A DNA stretch of 33,948 nucleotides, taken from an uncultured Verrucomicrobia subdivision 3 bacterium. GTDB taxonomy: Bacteria; Verrucomicrobiota; Verrucomicrobiia; Limisphaerales; UBA11358. Where the stretch lies: assembly GCA_903833055.1 (NCBI GenBank), contig CAILDU010000071.1, forward strand, positions 1 to 33,948. The letters run 5' to 3'. Position 1 is the stretch's first letter, and each line of letters begins with the position of its first letter. Positions 9,311-16,346 of the stretch are shown one piece after another. The position numbers and the translations under genes are program-made. The notes beneath the pieces were generated by a model that made no database searches, was not told the origin of the DNA, and was given only the letters and a program-made list of their open reading frames with translations.

Positions 9311-9937
9311 CTATTGAGCCACGGCATTCGTCGCGCCGACGGCTTTGTGTTTTTCGGATTGAATGCCTTGCTTGGAAAGGTAGTTGTTAATCTTGCCTTT
9401 CCACTTGGTGAACACCGCCGTCTTTTCCTGGGCGCTGCCGCCATCCATCGCGATTTCGCGAGCCTGTTTGAGTAATAGCAAAATCTCCGCCTTGTTCTCG
9501 TCCGTTAAATTTGGATAGGCCGCGAGGTAGCCGGCATACGTGAACTGCACCTTGCCATAGGTCATCTTGTCTTTGACTTGCTCAATCTGTTCCGGCGACA
9601 AATTTTCCGCGAGCTTGGCCAGAAAATCATTGTGCAGCACTTTTAACGACGCGTGGATTTGCGCGACGGCGTTGGTGTCCGCCTTGGCCGCCTTCAACTG
9701 GGCGTCATGCTCGTCATGCCAGGCCTTCAGCGCGCGATATTGCGCCATGATGACATCGTGAACTCTGGCCGCTTTAGCCGTGTCGGTTAATGTCAGCGAT
9801 CTCAAAATTTCCGCCGTGCGACCTTCGATGGCAGCGGTGTATTTCACCTCGGCTTGTTCCGGCGCAGCATTGGTTTCCGCCGCAAAAGTTGCCGTCGCAA
9901 TCAGCGCAAAAGCCACGACAATAAAGGTTTTTTTCAT
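9311..9937 (-). CDS. DUF3826 family exported protein
   Basis: The 208-residue product has a clean signal peptide (MKKTFIVVAFALIATATFA) followed by a mostly alpha-helical domain (~30-195). The blocks KMTYGKVQFTYAGYLAAYPN, LTDENKAEILLLLKQAREIA, MDGGSAQEK and INNYLSKQG match my memory of the DUF3826 family, which recurs in pectin and arabinan utilisation loci of Bacteroidota and Verrucomicrobiota without an assigned function. No catalytic motif is evident, and the helical, lysine-rich character suggests a binding or chaperone-like role (speculative). Its ATG overlaps the stop of the GH43-type gene (ATGA), so the two are probably produced together. Confidence 0.8.
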   Translation of the reverse strand: MKKTFIVVAFALIATATFAAETNAAPEQAEVKYTAAIEGRTAEILRSLTLTDTAKAARVHDVIMAQYRALKAWHDEHDAQLKAAKADTNAVAQIHASLKVLHNDFLAKLAENLSPEQIEQVKDKMTYGKVQFTYAGYLAAYPNLTDENKAEILLLLKQAREIAMDGGSAQEKTAVFTKWKGKINNYLSKQGIQSEKHKAVGATNAVAQ

Positions 9938-10902
9938 AGATTGGTTTTTAAGGTTGAATCTGAATTTTTTAATAATCCGTCCAAAATTTTGCGCGGCACT
10001 TGAATGGCCGTGCCGTGTTTATGACCTTCAGGAAACGAAACTTCTTTCGTGATGTCTGTAAAAATTTTGAAATCGCGCGTCTTCACCGCGCCGAAAATCT
10101 TCTCGCGATAGGCGTCGAAATAAATCAGCCAGTCAGCACCGACTTTCAGCGCGCACGGCCCTTCGGTGAATTTTTGCGTGAACGGTGCGGAAACATTTTG
10201 CCACGGGCCGAGCGGAGTTTGGGCGAACGCGACGCGCAGATTCAAATTTGTCCGCGAGTTGTCCTTGTTCACCAGCACATATTGTTTTCCATCTTTCAAA
10301 ATGAAACCGTCAATGGCGCTGTAACCGGCATCGAAAAATAATTTTTCGGGCGCAAAATTTGTGAAGTCAGTTGTCGTCGTAAAATACAAACGCTGGTTGT
10401 TGTCGTGCTTTTCTAGCTTATCGGGAAAACGGCCGGGAATGGTCGAAGCCCAGACGATGACGAACTGTTTTTCATTGTCATCGTAAAATAATTCCGGCGC
10501 CCAGACGTTCACGGTCGTCGGTTCGTTCGTCATTACGGGAACAAATTTCTGTTCCGACCAATGAATCAAATCGCGCGAACTCGCATAACCAAAGCCTTGA
10601 TCGCCGTGCCAGCCCGCCGTCCAGACGAGATGAAACGTTCCGTCCGGCGCGCGCAAGATGCTTGGGTCGCGGAATTGTTTGTTCGTGCTGACGTTCGCTT
10701 CGAGAAAAGTCCCCGGCGCGTTCGTCCAATGATAACCGTCGTAACTGTAAAGGAAGCGCAGAAATTTTTGGTCGGCATCATGGAATGAAGTGAAGATGTA
10801 GGCGGAATTTGACTTGTCCGCGCAAGCTGACTTCGTTGAACAGCCACCCGCCAGGATTGTGAATGCTAAAGCGCAGGCGATGAGGCTTATTTTTTTGCGC
10901 AT
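9934..10902 (-). CDS. GH43-type beta-propeller glycosidase, lipoprotein (arabinanase/arabinofuranosidase/xylosidase-like)
   Basis: I chose the ATG at 10902, giving 322 residues, because it starts a lipoprotein signal (MRKKISLIACALAF) with lipobox LAGGC. A TTG start at 10923 would add seven residues. The five-bladed propeller shows a GH43-like acidic triad: Asp79 in FRDPSIL (base), Asp198 in SAIDGFI (pKa modulator) and Glu247 in TEGPCAL (acid), plus WAPELFYD, common in this superfamily. GH43 enzymes remove alpha-L-arabinofuranose, beta-xylose or galactose with inversion. In this locus an arabinan or arabinogalactan side chain is the likely substrate. A lipid anchor would hold it at a membrane facing the periplasm or exterior. 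A 48-base gap without features separates it from the large PL1 gene upstream. Subfamily and activity are not assignable by eye. Confidence 0.82.
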   Translation of the reverse strand: MRKKISLIACALAFTILAGGCSTKSACADKSNSAYIFTSFHDADQKFLRFLYSYDGYHWTNAPGTFLEANVSTNKQFRDPSILRAPDGTFHLVWTAGWHGDQGFGYASSRDLIHWSEQKFVPVMTNEPTTVNVWAPELFYDDNEKQFVIVWASTIPGRFPDKLEKHDNNQRLYFTTTTDFTNFAPEKLFFDAGYSAIDGFILKDGKQYVLVNKDNSRTNLNLRVAFAQTPLGPWQNVSAPFTQKFTEGPCALKVGADWLIYFDAYREKIFGAVKTRDFKIFTDITKEVSFPEGHKHGTAIQVPRKILDGLLKNSDSTLKTNL

Positions 10903-10950
10903 AGATGGTGTCGAGTTTATCAATGATTTTTATTCCGCGCCATTTATCAA

Positions 10951-13900
10951 TCAAGGCAAAGGCGGACCGGTTTTGATGCGGTAGAGCTGTATCGCGCTGC
11001 CGCTGGCATTGGTGCTCCAAGTAAAGGGCATCGGCGGTGAATTGGTGATGAAGAGCGTGTTCCAACTGGTCAGGTTGCTCGAAACCTGCACGGCGTAATC
11101 CGGTCCGGTCTGGCCGGTGATGGAAAAGCCGATTTGGCCGGCAGGCAAGGTTGGCAAATTAATTGTCGGCGGCGTCAACGGATTGACGATGACTTTGAAA
11201 GTCTGGGTCGCGCTCAAGTTCGGCGAACCGTTGTCCGTCACTACCACGGCAAATGGGTTGGTGCTGTTGGCCTGCGTGACGAGTGGACGCCAGTTGAGAA
11301 TGCCGCTGTTGGTGTTGAACACCGCATTCGTGGGCGCGGTCGGCAGGCTGAAGGTCAGGATTTGCGCGGGCGTGTCAGCATCGGTCGCGAGGTTGGTGAG
11401 GCTCAAGTTCACGCCAACATTGATGGTGCGGTTTGACACGGCTGACAAAACCGGCGCGGTATTGGTCGTCGGGATAAGGATGTGGACATTGACGGTGTTG
11501 GTGTAGGAAAAATTTGAGGCGTCGGTAACTTTGAACTGGAAACTGCCCAGCGCATTCGTGCTGACGGTCGAGGTGAACTGGGCGGTTTTCCCATTTCCGT
11601 TGGTCACGACCGTGCCGTTGACCGCGCCGAACACCGCATACGTCGGGCTGTTGTTCGTGAACCCGCGTGTGAATTGAGTCAGTTCCATATTCAGCGCCGT
11701 CCCGTTGGTGCAATCGCAGTGCGGCAACGCGAGCCAGTTCAGGTAGCGCTCCAGTTCAGTGTAACCATCGCCAACCAAATCAACATTGGCATCCGAGAAA
11801 TCGCCCGGTGCGGAATTGGTGTTCAATCCTTTCAAGCGTTCCCACCAATCCGGCAAGCCGTCATGATCTGAATCCGACCACGCGTTGTAAGTCTTGTAAG
11901 GCGGCCAGGGATAATTTGCGGAGTAATTCGGTTTGGTGATGTCGTTGGTGTAATCATGCACGTCGGCCTGCGAATCAATCATGCCCGGATAATCCGGGCC
12001 GGGCGTGTCTTGCACAAAACCATTGATCGTGTAGTGCGGGCCGTTTGTGCCTTCGTAATGCGTGGTGCCGTCAATCACTTCGCCGATGACGCGCTGGTCA
12101 ATCAAGTCGCGCGCGGGCAGGTTACATCCCACATCGGACAACACCACTTTGCAGGCGTTGGTGGCCGACTGGGTCGTGACGTAGGACGGGAAAATTTCTG
12201 CGTTGGTGATGGCCATTACCAACTGGTTGGAGGTGGCGTAGTTTGTGCCATTGCCGTAAGGAACAGAAATGCCGATCTGCCAGTTGTTGGTTAAATAATT
12301 TTTCCCCTCCATCACGTTACCGACCATGTAATAAAACGGTTTGGTCGCATTGTTGGTGTCGATCGGATCCAAGCGCAGCAGAAAGGTGGCGTAAGGGTTA
12401 GATGGAAATGGCTTGTAATAATTGCTCTCGTAATTGCAGCGCGCCACGCCGCCGTCCGTGCTGCGCGCCGTCCAGTTGTAAACAACATTGTTGCGGATAT
12501 CGAGCGAGCCGGCATACCTGACACTCTTGTCATATCCGCCCGCCAATGACCAACTGCGGTCGGTCGCATGCGCAATCAGGTTGTGATGGTAACTGCCGAT
12601 TTCGCCGCTGATGGACGCCGCGAATGCGTGTGCCTGAAAACAATTAGTGCAGCAGTTGTTGGTTTTGCAGGAGGCTGATCGTTCCGAATCGTTGTAGTGG
12701 TAGGAATAATTCAGCGGCTCGGAAATAATGTTATGTTGGTAACTAGTCATGGCGGACTGGCTGCCAACGCTCCCGCTTTGGAGCGAATTGCACGCCACGT
12801 CCAGCGACCAGCTTGACGAGCAATGATCAATAATTGTATGCGTCGCACTACCGGGACTCATCGCGTCCATGGATTGCTGCGCCCCGTCGCCGGTGCGAAA
12901 GTGCATGAACCGCATGATGACATCATTGGGTCCGCCCATGCCGGCGCGCCAGTTGGCGATACAAATGCCGTCACCCGGCGCCGTCTGGCCGGCAATGGTG
13001 ACGTAGCCGTTGTTGATGATACATTGCGACTGCAACCAGATCACGCCGGACACTTTGAATACGATTGTTCGCGGTCCGCTGGCTTCAATCGCCGCCCGAT
13101 AACTGCCCGGCCCGGTGTCATTCAAGTTTGTTACTTCCATCACCGCGCCGTTGCGGCCGCCACGGGCAAAACGTCCGTAGCCTTCCGCGCCCGGAAATGC
13201 CAGATGCCGCGTCCGAAACATCCAGACCGTGCCTGCGGTTACATTGCCCAAAGCATCAATTTCATCAATGCGCCAGTAGTAAGTCAGCCGACTGTTGAGG
13301 CTGGCCACAGTGTAATTGGTAGCAACCTGATTTCCTTTGAACTCTGGGGCAGCATGCGTGGCATTCATGACGGACGCTTGATTGGTTCCAAAATAAACAT
13401 CATGGGAAACTGCATTGCTCGCGAGCGCGGGACTCCAGACAAGAGCAAGACTGCCAGAATCCGCGTCCACATGTTCATCACCGCTCACCGGCACGGGCGA
13501 GTTGGCGATGTGCGCTGAATTGGGAGTATCAATCTCAAAGCCATTCAGGACGACGTTCTTGGTGGCGGCAGCCGAATTAGTATCAGCCGCGAAGAGCACG
13601 GTCGTCACGTCGTTGGTCGAGGCGGTGGTAAAATTGAGGTAAACTGTCGGCGTGGATAAATCATTCGTGCGTATCGAAGGCGTAACCGCAGTGACGTAAA
13701 TGCCGTTGAGATAAACTTTAACTGGAGCCATGGTGCCAAGGGAAGAAGCGGCGTCGCCAGCATTGTGAAAAGTAAGCAGGGAGTGGTCTCCCGCATCCAG
13801 ACCGGTAATGGTCATTTGAATCTGTCCGCCACGATTAGTCACCGCCGGATTCACGGTGACACCATCGCTGCAAAGTTTCCACCCTTCAGTAGTATTCACG

Positions 13901-14244
13901 GAGGAGTAGGTATAAGTTAGGCCAATACCGCCCACACCCTGCGCCGCCACCGTCATCGCCAAGGAGACTGTGACCGTAGAAACGCTGGTGGCTGTAGCGA
14001 GGATGTTCGTGAGGGAAAAACTTTGAGTGAGCGCATTCGTCCCGGAACTTGTGGTGCTGCTGCTCACCGTGTTGGTAGTCCACTGCGTGTAGCCAGTGGC
14101 CGTCGCGCCCGATGTGTTTTTGGAGGCTTCGCGGTTGATGTCCACTTTGAGTTCGCCCGCGCCGGCCGAGTTCGTCGCCCAGATCAACAAGCCAAGCCAG
14201 AGCATATTTCGCAAAAGAAACTTCATGGAATTCAGCTTCAACAT
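10951..14244 (-). CDS. Large PL1-type pectate lyase with FN3-like, Ca-binding and Ig-like domains
   Basis: The 1097-residue protein has a signal peptide, with an alternative ATG at 14226 that also suits it. Next come an N-terminal beta-sandwich beginning ELKVDIN (~30-250), a fibronectin-III-like domain (~265-345), and a PL1 parallel beta-helix (~348-740) with the block AFPGAEGYGRFARGGRNG, IAGQTAPGDG and IIDHCSSSWS. The likely catalytic Arg is Arg563 in HHNLIAHATDRSWS. A Ca-binding segment DSDHDGLPDWWE starts at residue 791. Two Ig/cadherin-like domains (~860-1030) and a C-terminal beta domain ending YRIKTGPPLP follow, the latter often seen in Verrucomicrobiota extracellular proteins and possibly a surface-retention module. 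PL1 enzymes cleave polygalacturonan by beta-elimination. An unusual cysteine cluster lies at Cys526, 531, 532 and 535. It is probably extracellular or cell-surface. Confidence 0.88.
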   Translation of the reverse strand: MLKLNSMKFLLRNMLWLGLLIWATNSAGAGELKVDINREASKNTSGATATGYTQWTTNTVSSSTTSSGTNALTQSFSLTNILATATSVSTVTVSLAMTVAAQGVGGIGLTYTYSSVNTTEGWKLCSDGVTVNPAVTNRGGQIQMTITGLDAGDHSLLTFHNAGDAASSLGTMAPVKVYLNGIYVTAVTPSIRTNDLSTPTVYLNFTTASTNDVTTVLFAADTNSAAATKNVVLNGFEIDTPNSAHIANSPVPVSGDEHVDADSGSLALVWSPALASNAVSHDVYFGTNQASVMNATHAAPEFKGNQVATNYTVASLNSRLTYYWRIDEIDALGNVTAGTVWMFRTRHLAFPGAEGYGRFARGGRNGAVMEVTNLNDTGPGSYRAAIEASGPRTIVFKVSGVIWLQSQCIINNGYVTIAGQTAPGDGICIANWRAGMGGPNDVIMRFMHFRTGDGAQQSMDAMSPGSATHTIIDHCSSSWSLDVACNSLQSGSVGSQSAMTSYQHNIISEPLNYSYHYNDSERSASCKTNNCCTNCFQAHAFAASISGEIGSYHHNLIAHATDRSWSLAGGYDKSVRYAGSLDIRNNVVYNWTARSTDGGVARCNYESNYYKPFPSNPYATFLLRLDPIDTNNATKPFYYMVGNVMEGKNYLTNNWQIGISVPYGNGTNYATSNQLVMAITNAEIFPSYVTTQSATNACKVVLSDVGCNLPARDLIDQRVIGEVIDGTTHYEGTNGPHYTINGFVQDTPGPDYPGMIDSQADVHDYTNDITKPNYSANYPWPPYKTYNAWSDSDHDGLPDWWERLKGLNTNSAPGDFSDANVDLVGDGYTELERYLNWLALPHCDCTNGTALNMELTQFTRGFTNNSPTYAVFGAVNGTVVTNGNGKTAQFTSTVSTNALGSFQFKVTDASNFSYTNTVNVHILIPTTNTAPVLSAVSNRTINVGVNLSLTNLATDADTPAQILTFSLPTAPTNAVFNTNSGILNWRPLVTQANSTNPFAVVVTDNGSPNLSATQTFKVIVNPLTPPTINLPTLPAGQIGFSITGQTGPDYAVQVSSNLTSWNTLFITNSPPMPFTWSTNASGSAIQLYRIKTGPPLP

Positions 14245-14308
14245 AACACGACGAATAGAAATTTGTTTTATGAAATTCTGCGAAATAACTTGAGAAAACT
14301 GCGCCCGC
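14245..14308. other. Longest gap inside the - operon (64 bases), no feature recognised
   Basis: This AT-richer gap separates the GH127 stop from the large PL1 start. I see no convincing hairpin-plus-T terminator and no strong -35/-10 pair. An internal promoter is possible but not demonstrated. Confidence 0.3.
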
Positions 14309-16324
14309 TCAATACCCCGTCAGCGTCAGCCAGACTGACATCTCCGACGGCCCGCGATTTTGCCAGACGGAATACGGAATGAATTTTACGTTCACCGGCT
14401 TCAGTTCCGCCTGCTGAAATTCTCGATACAATTTGCCACTCCAGTTTTCCGGCGGACGCAAAAGCGCCTTACCTTCGAGCACCACAATTCCACCCAACAA
14501 TCTTTGGTCGTAACGCGCGGTCAGTTTCATGTCCGACGGAATCAGCGCGTCCGAAATTTTCACGCCGGCCGGCAGGTCCGGCGATTCGAGGCAATAAACA
14601 ATCGGTCCGCGCTGAATCGCGACTTGGTTCAAATCTTCCTCGACCAGCGGATTCGCCTCCATCAAACGCACCGGCATCGGCAAATCTAAATCCACAAAAT
14701 CGCCAGTCTTCCAGACGCGCTTGATTTCAAAATAACTTTCTGGCGACGGCGAAAAATCGGCGGGCGAATTATTCACCCGCACACTCGCGCCATTCGCCCA
14801 ACCTGGAACCCGCAGCTTCAGCGAAAATTCTTTTTTGCCGCACGCCTTAATTTTTATCCGCACCCGTCCGTTCCACGGATAATCCGTCTGCTGCGACAAT
14901 TTTATTTTTTTACCCGCCAATTCCGTTACCAACGAATTACCCCCGTAAAGATTGACCCAAATCGCGTCGCCTGATTTTGCATAAGCATAACCAGCCGATT
15001 CCGCAATCGTGCGAACGAGATTCGGCGGACAGCAAAACGAACTCACGAACGGCACGCGCGTGCGCGGCCAGCGCAAATTCACCGGCAACGGCTCCGTCAC
15101 GCGCAATGGATTCGTGTAAAAGAAATTGGTTCCGTCCAAACTCACGCCGGAAAGCACGCTGTTGTAAAATTCCAGTTCCACCACGTCCATGAACTTCGCC
15201 TCGCCCGTCGCCAAAAACATCCGCCAGTTCCACAGCGCATTGCCGATGTTCGCGCACGTCTCATTGTGCGCCGTGATGTTCGGTAGTTGAAAATTGCGCC
15301 CGTAAGCCTGGTGGATGCGCGTGATGTTCGTCTGTCCCTTCGAACCGTCTGGTGCCGCGCCGTCATAAAGCGCACCACAGCCGCCGGTGATATACATTTT
15401 TTCCGTAACCACGTTCGTCCAGATTTTTTCCAGCGGCTTCCACAAATTCGTATCGCCGGTTTCCAAAAACAAATCCGCCGCGCCCGCGTAAAGATAATTG
15501 GCGCGCACCGCGTGGCCTTCTGCCTCGGTTTGTTTTTCGAACGCAGTCCGGTCCTGATTATCCGCCGTGCCGTCCTTCACCAAATCGCGCATCGCCAGAA
15601 ACTTTTTCGCCAGCGCGAGATAACGCGGCTCGCCCGTCGCGCGATACATTTCCACGATACCCATGTAATGCGACGGGCACATATCCTGCAACGCCAGTTC
15701 CGGCGTCGGCGTTTTAAAAACTTCGTCGAGGCAATCCGCCGCCTTGCGCGCGACGGCGAGAAAATTGGTTTTGCCCGTCACGCGATAATGCACGCTCGCC
15801 GCCGTCATCAACTGGCCGAGATTATAGACTTCCCAATTATTTCGGTCGTGAAACGGAGCGACAGCGGAATTCGTCTCGCGCTGGCGCAACTGCACCCAAG
15901 TATCAATATAACCATTCGTCGTCTGCCCACGCGCAATGACGGCAATAATCTCATCGAGGTGTTTGCTCAAAACTTCGTCGTTCGTAACCGCCAGCGTCGC
16001 ACTCGCGCCTTCAAGAAATTTATAAAAATCGCCGTCGTTGAACGAAGCGCCGTGCGGTTTGCCCGGCACAAGGTCGGCGAGAATTTCAAAATTAAAATAA
16101 AACTGGCTGTAATTTGTCCCTTCCATCAAGCGCGTCATGCCGGGAATCATCTGCGTGCGACACATCTCAAAACGGTCGGCAAAAAATCCATCCGTCCAGC
16201 GCGCCTCGCCCAGCGCGAGCGGTTCGACTTTGGCGAACGGCCTTGAATCATTGGCGAGTGCCGCGTTTGCGACCAGACCGAGCATTGCGGCCAAAATCCA
16301 TTGCGCTGAAATCTTTCGTGTCAT
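14309..16324 (-). CDS. GH127 beta-L-arabinofuranosidase (DUF1680-type)
   Basis: I chose the ATG at 16324 (671 residues) because it starts a good signal peptide (MTRKISAQWILAAMLGLVAN). The longer start at 16366 would overlap the previous gene and begin with repeat-derived sequence. The (alpha/alpha)6 barrel occupies roughly residues 40-440, followed by two beta-sandwich regions. The zinc-thiolate site of GH127 is clear: Glu355 and Cys357 in HNETCANIG, and Cys431-Cys432 in FCCPPN. The first of these Cys residues is the nucleophile in characterised enzymes. Known activities include release of L-arabinofuranose, with GH146 and GH142 close relatives. Together with the GH43-type gene it points to arabinose-bearing side chains. 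It follows the GH67-N-like gene after 22 bases occupied by a dispersed repeat, whose units provide the start codon and the first codons. Confidence 0.92.
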   Translation of the reverse strand: MTRKISAQWILAAMLGLVANAALANDSRPFAKVEPLALGEARWTDGFFADRFEMCRTQMIPGMTRLMEGTNYSQFYFNFEILADLVPGKPHGASFNDGDFYKFLEGASATLAVTNDEVLSKHLDEIIAVIARGQTTNGYIDTWVQLRQRETNSAVAPFHDRNNWEVYNLGQLMTAASVHYRVTGKTNFLAVARKAADCLDEVFKTPTPELALQDMCPSHYMGIVEMYRATGEPRYLALAKKFLAMRDLVKDGTADNQDRTAFEKQTEAEGHAVRANYLYAGAADLFLETGDTNLWKPLEKIWTNVVTEKMYITGGCGALYDGAAPDGSKGQTNITRIHQAYGRNFQLPNITAHNETCANIGNALWNWRMFLATGEAKFMDVVELEFYNSVLSGVSLDGTNFFYTNPLRVTEPLPVNLRWPRTRVPFVSSFCCPPNLVRTIAESAGYAYAKSGDAIWVNLYGGNSLVTELAGKKIKLSQQTDYPWNGRVRIKIKACGKKEFSLKLRVPGWANGASVRVNNSPADFSPSPESYFEIKRVWKTGDFVDLDLPMPVRLMEANPLVEEDLNQVAIQRGPIVYCLESPDLPAGVKISDALIPSDMKLTARYDQRLLGGIVVLEGKALLRPPENWSGKLYREFQQAELKPVNVKFIPYSVWQNRGPSEMSVWLTLTGY

Positions 16325-16342
16325 TTCGTGTATTTCACGGTT
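16314..16342 (-). repeat. Copy 1 of a dispersed CACGAAA-type repeat at the GH127 start
   Basis: On the - strand this reads as three consecutive ~9-10-base units: ACCGTGAAAT, ACACGAAAT and GACACGAAA. The GH127 ATG (16324-16322) lies across the join of units two and three, so the protein begins MTRK with repeat-derived codons. The unit pattern matches the two arms of the inverted repeat at 25958-26032. There is no inverted partner arm here, so this is a single arm or a remnant. I recall similar tandem CACGAAA tracts in verrucomicrobial genomes, where they produce NREIHE-like N-termini in predicted proteins, but I cannot check this here. Confidence 0.6.
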
Positions 16343-16346
16343 AAAA

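Noticed and set aside
15287-16246. 319-codon + strand frame opposite the GH127 gene
   Set aside because: Shadow of a gene with verified Zn-site motifs; arginine-rich low-quality translation with no signal or domain.
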